Source: Cynocephalus volans
Taxonomy: Eukaryota > Chordata > Mammalia > Dermoptera > Cynocephalidae
Direction: 5' to 3'
Assembly (NCBI RefSeq): GCF_027409185.1
Contig: NC_084475.1
Coordinates: forward strand, 17,442,130-17,506,129
Length of the DNA stretch: 64,000 nucleotides
Part shown: positions 43,067 to 53,969 of the stretch, piece by piece
Numbering within the stretch: position 1 is the first letter of the stretch
Layout of the letters: each line of letters opens with the position of its first letter
Made by a program: the position numbers and the translations under genes
The notes under the pieces: model-generated
Databases searched by the model: none
The model's input: the letters and a program-made list of their open reading frames with translations, nothing else
Told to the model about the DNA's origin: nothing

Positions 43067-46000
43067 ATGGTGGGAAGCGAGTCGAGACCCGTGTTGTGTC
43101 CCGTCCGAGGGGAACCCACTCTCCCCTCCTCTTTGTCGCCGACTTCCGGCCTGCGAGGGCGACGCGGGCCAGCCCTGGCCGCGGCCTCCGCTGCCACCGG
43201 CCCAGCCCACGGCGTCGGGCCCCGCTCCGGGGCGGTTACGAAGCTCCGTAGGGGGCCGGGAGGCCCTGACCGGCCGTGGTCCGGGTGACCGGAGCCCTCT
43301 GCGGGGCCGGGACTGCAGGGATTGCGCTCCTTGTAGCAGCGGGGCTTGGACGGGAGGAGAGAAAGGGAATGCGGCCATCGAAATCGGAGGGAGGGGTTGT
43401 GGGAGGCGCTGTGGCCGCCGAAGAGCCTGGGCGTCCCCTCTGGGTTAGCTCGGCTTCCGGGGATTGTGCTAAGCATCAGTGACTTTTGTCCTTTTAGAGC
43501 ACGTTGTACTATTTTTTTCCCCAGGGTTTCCACAGGAAATGAGAAAGAACCAGCCCCCGATGACTGGGCGAAGGGATGCAGTGATGATTTCCTCGTGTTC
43601 CTCGTCGATGAGAGCTTTCCGAGTGATCTCAGTTTGGGGGACCCAGGTATGTAAAGCATGGAGTGTTCTCAGGCAGAGGGTCTGGGGAAAGGCTCTTGTG
43701 TTGTTGAACCTGCCTGGTGTGGGTGCAGCCTTGTACCAGGCAGCCCGACCCTGACCTAAAGTAAACTCCCAGGAGACGTCTTTCCTGGGTTGTGAACTTG
43801 CAGTAACAGGTGTGAGCATTCTAGAAGCAGTTTGATGATCATGTAAGATACTGCAAACAAGACTTAACGCTGCAAGAAAAAATTAACTGTAGTTAGCATA
43901 ACAGAGCCGGTAGTTTTGAAAATTCCATGGACAATGTTGATGTCCTTTGTTTCATTAAGTAAATATTTGTTGATACTTTGGCCAGGCACCATGCTAAGTG
44001 TTAGGGACACAGAGATGAACAAAACAGACATGGCCCTCGTTACCAGCGAGCTACAGCCCAGTTGGGAAGACAAGGTTTAATGATCACACTTAAGAGGGTA
44101 TAATTCAGGCCAAGGTGAATGCTCTGCAGGAAAGCACAGTCCTATAAGAATATATATCACAAGGAGCCTGGTGGAGACTGGAAGGCTTTCCTGAAACAGG
44201 ACCCTTAAGCTGGACTCTGAAGGATGAGCAGGACTTTGCTGGGAGCAGCAAACTTTGCAGGAGTTTGTACATGGGACAGCATGTACAAAGGCCCAGTGGC
44301 CTGGCAAATGTGGCTGTTGAAAGAACTGAAAGAAAGCCATTGTAGCCCAGAAAGCAAGGTGGAAAATGGTATGGAATGCAGCTGAAAAGGTGGGGAAAGG
44401 CCACGCCACACAGGGCTTTGTGGTTCATGTGAGGATTTTGATCTTTGTCCCAAGAATAGTGGGATACCGGCATGAGTTTTAAACAAGAGGATCATGTGCA
44501 AAAATCTTTTAATTTCAAAAGATCACTATGTACAGAGCAGTGCTGTCCAACAGAGCTTTCTGCAATGGCAGAAATGGTCTATATCTGTGCTGTTCAGAGC
44601 AACCACAAGCTACATGTGGCTGCTGAACACCTGCAGCGTGACCAGCGCAACTGAGGGACTGAATTTTTAATTTTAACTTTAATGTAAATAGCCATGTGTA
44701 GCCACTGGCTGCCGCGTTGCACAGTGCAGGTCTGGAAGGCATTGGAGGGAGCAATGATGCCTTTATGGGAATCATGGCATGCAGATGCCTTTTACATCTG
44801 CACATCTTCCCTTCTTGGATAAAGGCTGAGACAGGTTCCACTCGGGGGAGAATCTTTATGTTGATTTAAACATAGTAACTGGAGCTTTTAATGTTTATTT
44901 TCTTGGCTGTAATTTAGCCTGCTCCTTCATGAAGCAGCATTCTTCCTTCTCTTGTTTTTGCTTGTTTTGTTGCCAACACACATTGAGAAGTGACATCTTC
45001 AGCACATTTAAATACCTGCAATGGTGAGAGCATTATATCATATGACTCAGAGGATATGTGTATTAGTCTGTTTCTCTTGCTTAACAAAATACCCCAAACT
45101 GGGTAATCTGTAAAGAAACAATATTTATTGCTTACAGTTTTGAAGGCTGGGAAGCCCAAAGTTCAGGGAACGTATCTGGTGAAAGCCCTGTTGGTGGTGA
45201 CAGTGACACAGAGTTCTAACATGGCAGAATGGTGGAGCAGAGAGAGAGACTCTCACATGCTCTCATTTTAAAGCTCTCAGAACCACACCACTGACCACCA
45301 TAATTAATCCGTTTACTAGGGCATGGTCCTCAGAATCTAATCACCTCCTCAAGGCCCCACCTTTTAATTACCATAATAGGATTTCCTACCCTAAGCAGTT
45401 ACATTCAATGACTTTGGGGGGTGGGGACATTCAATCCACTGCACTATGTAAAGAAAAGCATGGTCCCTGGTGTTGAGAGGCTTAGAACCTAGTGAGGTAG
45501 ATGTCAGTAAATGCCATGGAACAACAGGAAGGAGCATTTTCAGTGGGGCCCCTCAGCGGATTTGACCCCGTGGGGAAGTAAGGGCTGCTTCCAGCTAATG
45601 AAACATGTCACCAAAGGCAGGAAGCATGAAATTGCTTGGGGACATGGGGAGCTCACGAATGGGGCCACGCTGGGGAAATACATGGTAGAGGGAAGGTAAG
45701 GAAAATCAAGTAGGAATATGCAGATTGGTGTTGGTTTGCAGGGGGCTTTGAATGTCAGAGTTCAGGATTATTATGGCTTTGTTACTGGCGGGTTTCTGAG
45801 GAAGGCCACAGGTAGTGGCATACAGCGGGCAGCCTGGAGTGACATGGTGAGGAAGTCCCAGTGACGGCTTTGTGTGGGAGGTGACCAGCCCTTGCCTCTA
45901 GCGGTGCTTGTAGACTTGGAAGGATAAGGGGTGGAGAGAAACAAGGTCCTCATGACGCATAATCCCCAGAGCACCTTCCGCATCATGTTCTGGGTGGAAG

Positions 46001-49000
46001 GAAGACTTTTAGATTTTGGAGAGTATTTCATGGTGTCAGCAGTTTTAAATATTCAGGCTTGGTGAAGTAGGATAAAAACTGATGACGTGTATTTTCTTGG
46101 CAGGTCAGTTTACTGGAAGACGTATGTGTTTGCTGGATGAAAATCTGATTTTGTTTCTGTTGCTTCTGTGTGCCTGGAATGTAATTGTTTTGGCTTAGGA
46201 CCCTCCAGGTTTGGTTTAATTCTTAACCACATACTTTTTGGATGTCGACCTGCTTAAAACTCTGTATTGATATAAATAAACGGTAACCTTTCATACACTT
46301 TGTGGTTTCTGTGCCCGGTGACCATGTGCCTGAGTGTGCAGCCTCTACTTCTGACATACACAGTTGGCAGCGCTGTCCTGAAAAGAGTGACCGACTTACA
46401 GAGCCACTCATGCAGTTCTCTGTAGGAAGTATGAGCACTGGGGGCACTGCTCCTCCTTAAGGAACATGGACTGTTGAAAAATGATACGCACAGGGAGATG
46501 ACCACTGTGTTTGTGTCCTGACAGGAAGGGGCATGGCTGGTGTGGTTCAGGGTAGTGGTACCCACGTTCAGAATAAGGAGCTCTTCACTTTGCATAGAAT
46601 TTGCCAGGAAATGACCACCAACCTCGGAACTGGTCACGTTGAGTTGCATCATGGATACTGGTGGCTACTTTTGCCTCCTCATGTGCATTTCTAACTCTGT
46701 ACCCATAACTTAATTCCTTTCCACTTCTCACCCAGGGATTCTCAATGGGAGCAGAACCACCATCAGCACTCCCCAGTTGCACCCACATCCCAGGGGAGCA
46801 TTGTTAACAGAGACTGAGGACACTGCTGGCACCAGGCGGGTGGGGCCATCCATCACAACAGGATTCTCTCCAGTGCCTCTTGTCTTTGGAATGTTTTGCT
46901 GTCTATTTACATGCACAAAGCATATGTGCCTCCACCGCCTGTGTTTTTACCTGTCATGTTTGTGGCTGTCCATGTAGTGCAAACAGCTGACCGTCTCATG
47001 CTGTTGTCATGTTATGGTTGGGGCATTAGAGATGCACGCTTTTTATGTGGTGTGGAAAGGCCATCTTGGACTTCTGACCTATCCATGCCAGACCCAAAGT
47101 GCCTGCCTGTCCTCCTTGCTTGTATTTGTTTTAGGACATGCTCGTAGGACCTCCTGACTTGGTGGTCTCTAGCCCAGCCCTCATCTTGTCCATCCCAAGT
47201 CCCAGAGGATCTGGCCCAGCTAAGTGTCTGCTCAAAGCCAAGAATGTAATTTCAGTATGGTGGGGTAAGCCTTTGTTGGATATATAATTGACCCATGATC
47301 TGAAGGAACTACAGCTGCAGAGGGGAGGCCTGGCCACTGTGGGAAGTTTCCGGAGCATAGCAGCACTTTGGTTCACATGGACCAGAAGGTACCTCTTCAG
47401 CACTGGGAGGCAGAAGCATCCATGTTTTCCACATTGGGTTTTGAATCCCAGCTCCACCACCAGCCTGGTGTGTTACTTTGGGCAGGTCACTGCTCTGTTT
47501 GCACTTTGATTTCTTCTCAATAAAGTGAGGACAGCGCCGATGACTCTACCAGATTGGTGCCTGTGAGAGGGTTAAATGAGGAAACCGTATAAAGTGAAGG
47601 AGAAGCCTGGGGTTCAGAAGCACTTCAGACGTGTTAGCCTTGTAATCAGTACCGTCATTTACACGAGTGCTTCAAAAAGTTCATGAAGAGATTTGTATCA
47701 TCTTTTTTATTTATTTATTTTTTTTCTTTTGCTGGTACAGGGATCTGAACTCTTGATCTTGGTGTTATCAGCATTATGCTCTCTGCAAGTGAGCTAACTG
47801 GCCAGCCTCTGATTCCTATCATCTTTTAATTCTATTTTTCTTTCTTTTTTTTTTTTAAAAGATGACCGGTAAGGGGATCTTAACCCTTGACTTGGTGTCG
47901 TCAGCACCACGCTCAGCCAGTGAGCGAACCGGCCATCTGTATATGGGATCCGAACCCGGGGCCTTGGTGTTATCAGCACCACACTCTCCCAAGTGAGCCA
48001 CGGGCCGGCCCTTAATTCTATTTTTCTATGAACTTTTTTCCTTCAATTTTCAGAGCGTTTTCAGTATTTCCAGCTGTGAGATTCTCTGTGGTCTTAACAC
48101 ATGCAGTTTGTAACAGGAAGATGCCTGTATGATACCAAGGCTGGAGAGCTGAGGTGAGAGTTTATTGTAGGCTCTTGATTTTTTAACTATGTTCGTTTTT
48201 CACATTTAGGCCACTCAGAATAGCCTACACCTCGGGCCGAGCCCGTGGCGCACTTGGGAGAGTGCGGTGCTGGGAGTGCGGCGACGCTCCCGCCGCGGGT
48301 TCGGATCCTATATAGGAATGGCCGGTGCACTCACTGGCTGAGTGCTGGTCACGAAAAAGACAAAAAAAAAAAAAAAAAGAATAGCCTACACCTCATAGTA
48401 AACAATTACCTGTGTTTTTTAGAGGGAAGAGGACATGTATTAGTTGCCTAAATTAAAGTAGTGTGTTAAGATGTGATATATACTGAACCAAACAATGTGT
48501 ATTGATATTTCTGGAATAAGCCATGTGGATGTCCAGTTTCTGACTCACTCTTAAGTGTAGAGCTTCTCCTGCATGCAGAGTGTTGGCTTCCTCACAGTGT
48601 AAGGCAGTGCCGTCCGTCCTCAGAATGGAAGTCTGATCAAGCATCTGTGGCTTCATCTGTGCCCAGGTCCTTGAGTTGGTTCAGTCTTAGTTTGGTAGTT
48701 TAATTGGAAGCATTAGATCCTAGGCCCCTGGGAGCGGTAACATCTTACTTATAGCATGGAAAATGCTAACATGAATACAGTTCATTACCAGTAGAGTCAT
48801 TCATGACTTACGAGTGCTTTCCTCTTAAGCCACTCAAGGAGGGTGCTTGAGTGTCCCTGTCAATCCACTTTGGTTGGTCTTGGGTTTCTTAGAGTGGAAA
48901 AATCTGCCAAGAACAGGACAAGAGAATAAGGACAAGATGAGAGTGATGATCCCAAGGCAGAGTGCCATGAGCTGAGATATTGCACCCTCACCGGAAGCGC

Positions 49001-51366
49001 CCCACCCCTCAAGATGCCTGCTAGTCTTTTGTTCTCAGTGCCAACCGGTGGGCATTTCATCAGGAAGATTTTCTTTGGTTTATGAACCTGGTTAACCAGC
49101 TCTGTGGTAGATTAGACATTTAAGTGTCCTGCTCGGGTCTGCTGAAATACTGTCCTAAGGTGGCTTCTTACGATTGAACCTCCTCCCCTTTTTTTCATGT
49201 GACTGCAGCCCAGGAGAGCAGTCTTCATTGATGAAGACAGTATTGGGCTGCAGTGCACTGGGTACTTTTGTGGGTGATGGGAGCGAAGCCAGGAAGCCTA
49301 AAATCCACAGGAGGAGACTTGAGAACGTTTGTGCAGCCACCTGGAATCTTCCCCAGTTGCCTCTGCTCTATCATTCAGTTCCAGCTCCTTCAGAGAGTCG
49401 GCCCCTGTCGGCCTGGATGTGGTGACGGCAGACTTGTTTTCCCCAAAGAGCAGGCACACCTGTAAAATAGGCTGCAATGTGTCACGCATGGGCCTTAGCA
49501 TTTCTGACTTCGTTCCTCTGGATTATGTAAGAGAGGACTGAAGTGGGCAGGAGTCCTGTCTTTCAGAGGTGGTACTTTCAGGAGTAGCTCTGGATAATGC
49601 AATCTGTGGTCTTTAAGAAGTCATTTTTCTTTTATCTTTTCTTTTTCTTTTTTTAAGATGACCAGTAAGGGGATCTTAACCCTTGACTTGGTGTTGTCAG
49701 CACCATGCTCTCCCAAGTGAGCTAACCCGGCCACCGCTATAAAGGGATCCGAACCCGTGGCCTTGGTGTTATCAGCACCACACTCTCCCAAGTGAGCCAT
49801 GGGCCGGCCCTAAGACGTCATTTTTCAATGTTAAAAATCCCTGTGGGTTAGGGAGAAATTGGTAAAGGGTCACATGTTGTGTAATGATTAAAAAACGAAA
49901 CAAAAACAAATCCCTGCAGGACACTAAAGGTCTATGAAAAAGTAGAAACTGAACTAAGGAACAATCATAGCAGTTCACAGTTTTGAACTTCTCCCTTTGT
50001 CCACTAGAGGATGTTATCCTATACCAAATTGTGTTCTCTTTTGGAACTTGGTGCCAGGTTTGGGTTTTGTTTTTTTGTAATTTAGCCAAGACCTTCTTTT
50101 ACCAGAAAGTTATGCAGAAGATTCACCTGCAGAGTGGGGCTTTCGCGTAGAATCTGCCAGTGTGTCCTGGTTGTGTACACTTCCTGGGAAGTGTTTATTA
50201 CGTCATGGACCAACTGAACCAAGCCTGGGTACTCCCGCTTGGGATAAGAGCTCTTCTAATGCTTCTCTCTTTCCAGTTGACTCCCAGTGCCAACCAGTGG
50301 GCACTTCATCAGGAAGATTTTCTTCGGTAAGGAATTTTAAGTAGAGTACTGTGTGTTCTTTGGTTTATAAACCTGGTTAACAGCTCTTTGGTAGACTAAA
50401 TGTTTAACTGAGCACTCACTGCTGACTACATTAGGCTACAGTGGGAGTGAATCAAGCTCCCTGCCTTCAGGGAACTTGCATTCAAGTACAGAGACGACAG
50501 GAAGTAATAAGTCATTAGAATATGTGGGATGACAGATAAGTGCTATGGAGAAAAAGAAAGCAACTGGGTTAAGGAGGAGTGGTTTGCAGTTTTAGATATG
50601 GTGGTGAGGGAGGTGACCTTCAGCAAAATCCCAAGGTAAAGGAGTAAGTCACTGGACTGCTGGGGAGGGCGTCCCAAGCAGGGGTGGTGCAGGCACCGGT
50701 AGAGCCTTTCCTGTAGGAGAGTGTGGGACTTCAGCTTTTCCTCTGAGCTGTGTCAATAGCTCACACTTTCCTCTACACATCTTTTAGGGACTTCTTTTTC
50801 CCCTAATGAAGTAGTTTACTTTAGAAGTGTTTCCTGTTCTTGTGCTAACAAATTTGCCCACTGAGAGGATCCCAGATCTTTGCATAGGGACCATTATCTT
50901 TCTCTTCGGCAGCCGTAGGAGGCTCACTCTTGGCTTGTGTTGAACCACATGTCCTGAGGGAGTGATGTGGAAAAAGACATTTGGACATGACAGATAAAGT
51001 TCCCAGAACAGCAGACTTTCACTTAAAGACCTCGTGCCCTTCGCTGTGTTGCTGAGGCCAGAGACTGCCTGTCTCAGGGTGCACATCTCCATCGGGGAAT
51101 CCATCCTGCTGTCTTATAACTGTTTTCTTGTCTGTGTCCACCACTGCACTGCCTCCTTGAGGGAGGGAAGCCTGCACTTATTTGATTTTTCAACAAAGAG
51201 TGTTTTTTAAATTGTTATCAAGAAGACTACTAAAAATGTATTGTCCTATAATCTTTACAAGTAAGAAGCCCATTTGGGTTTTACATGTTTACACGTAATG
51301 CATTTAAAACAATGATCTGTTCTGATTTTTTTTCAGCTCAGTTATACAGCTGTAGCAGCAAACTAG
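43067..51366 (+). CDS. Unidentified 4-exon gene, 139-residue product
   Basis: Exons: 43,067-43,284, 43,525-43,646, 50,277-50,326 and 51,337-51,366 (stop TAG). Coding lengths 218+122+50+30 make exactly 140 codons with no stop. Splice sites: GG/GTGACC (weak), TTTTTTTCCCCAG, CCAG/GTATGT, CTCTCTTTCCAG, TTCG/GTAAGG, TTTTTTTTCAG. Exon 1 encodes a Pro/Gly/Arg-rich, probably disordered N-terminus starting MVGSESRPV. Exon 2 encodes an acidic patch (KEPAPDDWAKGCSDDF) followed by LVFLVDESFPSDLSLGDP. The protein ends RFSSLSYTAVAAN. No membrane segment, signal peptide or known domain was seen. I do not recognise the family. The ATG in a TISU context and agreement of phase over three introns argue for a real gene. 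The exon 1 donor is the least certain point; exon 2 could use other first exons. Confidence 0.6.
43955..44515 (-). mobile_element. L2 LINE 3' region, antisense
   Basis: GCCAGGCACCATGCTAAGTG, ATGAACAAAACAGACATGGC, AGAAGAGGCAAGG-like relics, TGTACAAAGGCCCAGTGGCC and GGATTTTGATCTTTGTCCC follow the antisense L2 ORF2-end/3' UTR order. It lies in intron 2 of the 4-exon gene. Confidence 0.7.
44535..44735. mobile_element. Non-autonomous hAT-type (MER) element
   Basis: GTGCTGTCCAACAGAGCTTTC, ATGGTCTATATCTGTGCTG, TACATGTGGCTGCTGAACAC, ACTGAGGGACTGAATTTTTAA and GTAGCCACTGGCTGCCGCG are blocks of a common Charlie-type family. Confidence 0.65.
45059..45443 (-). mobile_element. Solo MaLR (MST-like) LTR, antisense
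   Basis: Starts TGTATTAGTCTGTTTCTC and ends TTCAATCCACTGCA. TATG flanks both ends (45,055-45,058; 45,445-45,448). Same subtype as the LTR of the 21.3-kb provirus: both share AAGCTCTCAGAACCACACC and CTGACCACCAT. Confidence 0.75.
45445..46035 (-). mobile_element. L2 LINE fragment, antisense
   Basis: GGTCCCTGGTGTTGAGAGGC, ATGTCAGTAAATGCCATGG, TACATGGTAGAGGGAAGG and TGGCTTTGTTACTGGCGGG recall the antisense L2 3' region. Diverged, limits approximate. Confidence 0.5.
46036..47429. other. Intronic sequence, no exon seen
   Basis: Within intron 2 of the 4-exon model. A possible MER5A1-like piece lies at 46,735-46,870 (GCACTCCCCAGTTGCACCC, GCTGGCACCAGGCGGGTGG). The 132- and 109-codon minus ORFs have no support. 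Confidence 0.4.
47430..47640 (+). mobile_element. MIR SINE
   Basis: GGGTTTTGAATCCCAGCTCC, TTTGGGCAGGTCACTGCTC and GAGAGGGTTAAATGAGGAAA are in MIR order. Confidence 0.75.
47707..47810 (-). mobile_element. tRNA-Ile-derived SINE, monomer, antisense
   Basis: T-rich tail at left, then TGCTGGTACAGGGATCTGAA and AAGTGAGCTAACTGGCCAGCC. The TSD GATTTGTATCATCTTTT (47,690-47,706) recurs as GATTCCTATCATCTTTT (47,811-47,827) with two mismatches. Confidence 0.85.
47842..48011 (-). mobile_element. tRNA-Ile-derived SINE, dimer, antisense
   Basis: Two tRNA-like units in reverse: GATGACCGGTAAGGGGATC for the 3' unit, and GGATCCGAACCCGGGGCC with AAGTGAGCCACGGGCCGGCC for the 5' unit. A perfect 16-bp TSD, TTAATTCTATTTTTCT, lies at 47,826-47,841 and 48,012-48,027. 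It landed at the right TSD of the preceding SINE. Confidence 0.92.
48234..48377 (+). mobile_element. GC-rich variant of the SINE, full length, young
   Basis: GGGCCGAGCCCGTGGCGCAC, a GC-rich centre (GTGCGGCGACGCTCCCGCCG), a B box GGTTCGGATCC, then TATATAGGAATGGCCGG and GGTCACGAAAAAGAC plus A tail. A perfect 17-bp TSD, AGAATAGCCTACACCTC, lies at 48,217-48,233 and 48,378-48,394. The anticodon-arm segment of ordinary copies (GATAACACCAAGG) is replaced by the GC-rich insert. Confidence 0.92.
48395..49629. other. Intronic sequence with a stray exon-3 copy
   Basis: Intron 2 of the 4-exon model. It contains the partial duplicate of exon 3 at 49,036-49,123 (separate entry). An AG at 49,206 (CATGTGACTGCAG) opens an exon-like stretch that I could not support as coding. 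Confidence 0.4.
49036..49123 (+). pseudogene. Partial duplicate of exon 3 that lost its splice donor
   Basis: CAGTGCCAACCGGTGGGC, ATTTCATCAGGAAGATTTTC and TATGAACCTGGTTAAC match 50,285-50,408 (exon 3 plus its downstream intron). The 34-36 bp that carry the donor GTAAGG in the true exon are missing. The gap lies between the near-repeats TTCTTCGG and TTCTTTGG. Confidence 0.8.
49630..49810 (-). mobile_element. tRNA-Ile-derived SINE, dimer, antisense
   Basis: GATGACCAGTAAGGGGATC, a central GGGATCCGAACCCGTGGCC, and GAGCCATGGGCCGGCCC at the right. The TSD TAAGAAGTCATTTTTC (49,614-49,629) matches TAAGACGTCATTTTTC (49,811-49,826) with one mismatch. Confidence 0.92.
50405..50720 (-). mobile_element. 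L2 LINE fragment, antisense
   Basis: AATCAAGCTCCCTGCCTTCA, GGGAACTTGCATTCAAGTAC, GACAGATAAGTGCTATGGAG, GGTGGTGAGGGAGGTGACC are in antisense L2 order. It follows exon 3 immediately, inside intron 3. Confidence 0.7.
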
Positions 51367-51885
51367 TTCTTTTATTGCAAATGTAATGAAAGTAGATCCA
51401 TGTAAGTCACTGGAAGGTCACATGTCCCCAGACTGTCAGCTGTGAGAATTATATGATGGTCATGCAGTGCCACATTAGAACTGCTAGAACTGCAGCCACA
51501 ATCAGCAGGACGTTTAGATTATTGAATTAAAATGAGACTACTTTCTTTCAACAACAAATCCCTTGTTATCGAAACCAAGACTTGGGTTTCTAGTGTTGGT
51601 GTCCCCCAGCAGCTCTGTAAGCCATATCCCACCTTCTGTGCAGGGCTGTCCCCATTGAGATTTCCTAAAGTCAAACTTCTGGCATGAGTCTATTTGAAAA
51701 CTTTTGTTGGTTGTTGTCTTATATCCGGGTGAGTTATGGGTGAAGCCGCTCATAAATCCAAGGCACATCTCAGTCTCCTTCACTGATGTACCGTCTTTGT
51801 TCCAAAGTACTTCACCCCTTTGAAGGTTAACGGGGAATATAAAACGGAGATACTTAGATGTCAAAATGAAATAAAGGCTTCACTT
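51367..51885 (+). terminator. 3' UTR and polyadenylation signal of the 4-exon gene
   Basis: After TAG at 51,364-51,366 no exon follows. ATTAAA lies near 51,525, and a canonical AATAAA is at 51,870-51,875, followed by a T-rich stretch (CTTTCTCTGACTTGGCGTTT). The 108-codon minus ORF in this stretch is not supported by splice sites. Confidence 0.5.
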
Positions 51886-52862
51886 TCTCTGACTTGGCGT
51901 TTCTTTTTTTTCCTAAAGTAATACATGCACTAGTTTAAAAGTTCATTGGACTAAACTGCTTCTAACTGCTCCAGACCTCCCAGAGGTGATCATTTTCCAT
52001 TCCTTTAACGCTTTCTTCCAAGTTCACTGTCTCTGTGTTTATGTGAATTCATAAATGCATGCACTGCTCTTTTTGACTCATCTTGGACCTGGCCTGTTGA
52101 CTTCCTCTCTGGCGGGTTTGGACCGAGCTCTCCCTGACTACCCCACTGCTTCCCTCCCCATCTCCCAGTACAGCCGTGCTCTGGACTTCACTTGGTCTGT
52201 GTCATCACGCATGTGCAGAAGTTACCACCACCTGGCACTGGGTATGCACTCTGTTTGCATTTCCTTTTGCTTCCCTCATTATTTTCTCTTCCTTGCTTTT
52301 CTTGGCTGGGCTTTCTTTGAACCTCTTATTAATCTTTCCCACGTTTCCCAGTGGCCTCACCTCTTTACACAATGTCAGTCACACTCAGTAATCTGTTCAT
52401 TTCAATTTTTTCATAGATGAGTGAAAGAAGACTTTTCAGACTAGTTGTGTGTTAAAATTTTGTTACAATCTTGTGTGCAAGGGGCAGGACCCTAGAAGGC
52501 CAATTCAGAAATTCTTCATTTTTAGGTAGGGCTATTTTATAGGAAAATATAAAGGCCAGATTATTATTGCTAGGCTAGATACGAAAAGAGTCGCTGGCTA
52601 AAGGTCCTGACAGTCAGCTGGGTGGGTGTGTAACTGGTTTCCCAGAAAGCTTACAGATCTTGCCAGTCACTTCCTAGAAGGGAGTTATGAATTATAGCAG
52701 GTAAAAAGGGCTCTGTCTCAAGCCTGGTTTAGACCAATCTTTTATTTTATAGTCCCTCTATTTAATCAGTCATAATAACTGTCTTGGTTAAAATCTCTTA
52801 TTCAGTGCTGGCCCAACTTGTTGCATTTTTGGTCTAAGAGCATAAATGAATTTCTTACCTAG
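51886..52862. other. Intergenic sequence, no gene seen
   Basis: Between the 3' end of the plus-strand gene and the candidate minus-strand 3' exon. A 121-codon plus ORF (52,055-52,420) shows no recognised feature. Confidence 0.4.
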
Positions 52863-53025
52863 TTCAGTGCTTCCCAATCAATGTGCAAAGGGATCCCCTG
52901 GAAATCTTGTCAGAGTGCAGCTTCTGGTTCAGCAGGTATGGGGTGGGGCCTGAGATTCTGCATTTCTCTCAAGGTCCCAGGCCATGCTGATTCTGCTGGT
53001 CTGGGGACCACACCTTGAGTGAGGG
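52863..53025. mobile_element. MER5A-type hAT element
   Basis: CAGTGCTTCCCAATCAATGTG, GGATCCCCTGGAAATCTTG, CAGCAGGTATGGGGTGGGG, GAGATTCTGCATTTCTC and CTGGGGACCACACCTTGAG follow the MER5A order from one terminus to near the other. Confidence 0.8.
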
Positions 53026-53431
53026 AGGGCTTTATCATTTCTCTCAGATGGTGGGACTTACTGAGGTGTGGGCTTGCTTACATGCACAATCCTGACTTCT
53101 AGTGGTATTTATATACACATTGGTGTTACTCCTTTACACCCGTTTCCTGTATTAGGAAGAATTTGCCAGCACAGTCCCTTCATTGTCATGATTTCTTATA
53201 GTCTATTCACCTGGGCTTCTATTTTATAGAAGAATAGAATTCTATTTTATAGAATGGGTGGATTCTCTGAGGCGTCTTATTTACATAGCTGCGGCAAGAG
53301 GCAATGGTTAACGTCCTGACATCTCCTTGCTGTTTGCTTCATATGGAGTCACATATTGGGTAAATAAAATTGAAAACAAAACCTTCCCACCCATAAAACC
53401 CCTCTACAAAGGTAGAAAAGAAAACAATCTT
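53026..53431. other. Intergenic sequence, no gene seen
   Basis: No exon or confident repeat. The segment 53,215-53,260 has a small local repeat of ATTCTATTTTATAGA. Confidence 0.4.
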
Positions 53432-53669
53432 TTTATTGAATAAACATTAAACCAGAAGGTTGTGAGCATCACAGGCAGCCCACTAAAGGAACGGCAGAGG
53501 TGGAAGGCAGGCTCCCTCTTTCTAAAGCTAAGTGGGTACAGCCTGTCCAGTACCTTCAGTGGGTTTTGCCATTTGGAGTCATGACAGGTGCAGTGGGACC
53601 CATCTCCTCCCAGGAAACAGCAGTCATCTTCCTTGATGAGTACAGTTCAAAGAGATGGCTCTCAGGTCC
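53432..53669 (-). CDS. Candidate last exon of a minus-strand gene
   Basis: On the minus strand, an acceptor AACGTTTCTTCAG at 53,670 opens a frame of 37 residues (starts GPESHLFELYSS, ends APVMTPNGKTH) to TGA at 53,558-53,556. AATAAA is at 53,437-53,432. Acceptor, open frame, stop and polyadenylation signal are in the right order and distance. I do not recognise the protein. It would be convergent with the plus-strand gene ending near 51.9 kb. Confidence 0.35.
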
Positions 53670-53872
53670 CTGAAGAAACGTTCTTAAGTTGTGAGACTGG
53701 CAAGAGACTTATTTAGCCACTTAAAAGATTCACACACCTTTGGAAATGGCAGAGAGAAATTTTGAAAGAAAAGGGAATGGGGTGGAGGGTCTCTTCTTTT
53801 GTTTTCAACAGGAAGAATTTGTATTTGCCCTTGGATACATGAGATGATTTCTAAAGCCAAAGAGTTAACTTC

Positions 53873-53969
53873 CAGGGCTGGCCTGTTAGCTCAGCTGCTT
53901 AGAGTGTGGTGTTCCAACACCGTAAGTCAAGGGTTTGCCCCATACCAGCCTCCTGCCAAAAAAAAAACC
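53873..53969 (+). mobile_element. tRNA-Ile-derived SINE, monomer
   Basis: GGGCTGGCCTGTTAGCTCAG, a degraded B box and a pure A tail. The TSD AGTTAACTTC is at 53,863-53,872 and 53,970-53,979. Confidence 0.85.

Noticed and set aside
42997..43659. 220-codon minus ORF over the CpG island
   Set aside because: It is antisense to the exon 1-2 region of the 4-exon gene, in CpG-rich stop-poor DNA, with no acceptor, donor or domain of its own.
48234..48377. Small CpG-island-like regulatory element
   Set aside because: The local GC richness belongs to a SINE insertion with a perfect 17-bp target duplication.
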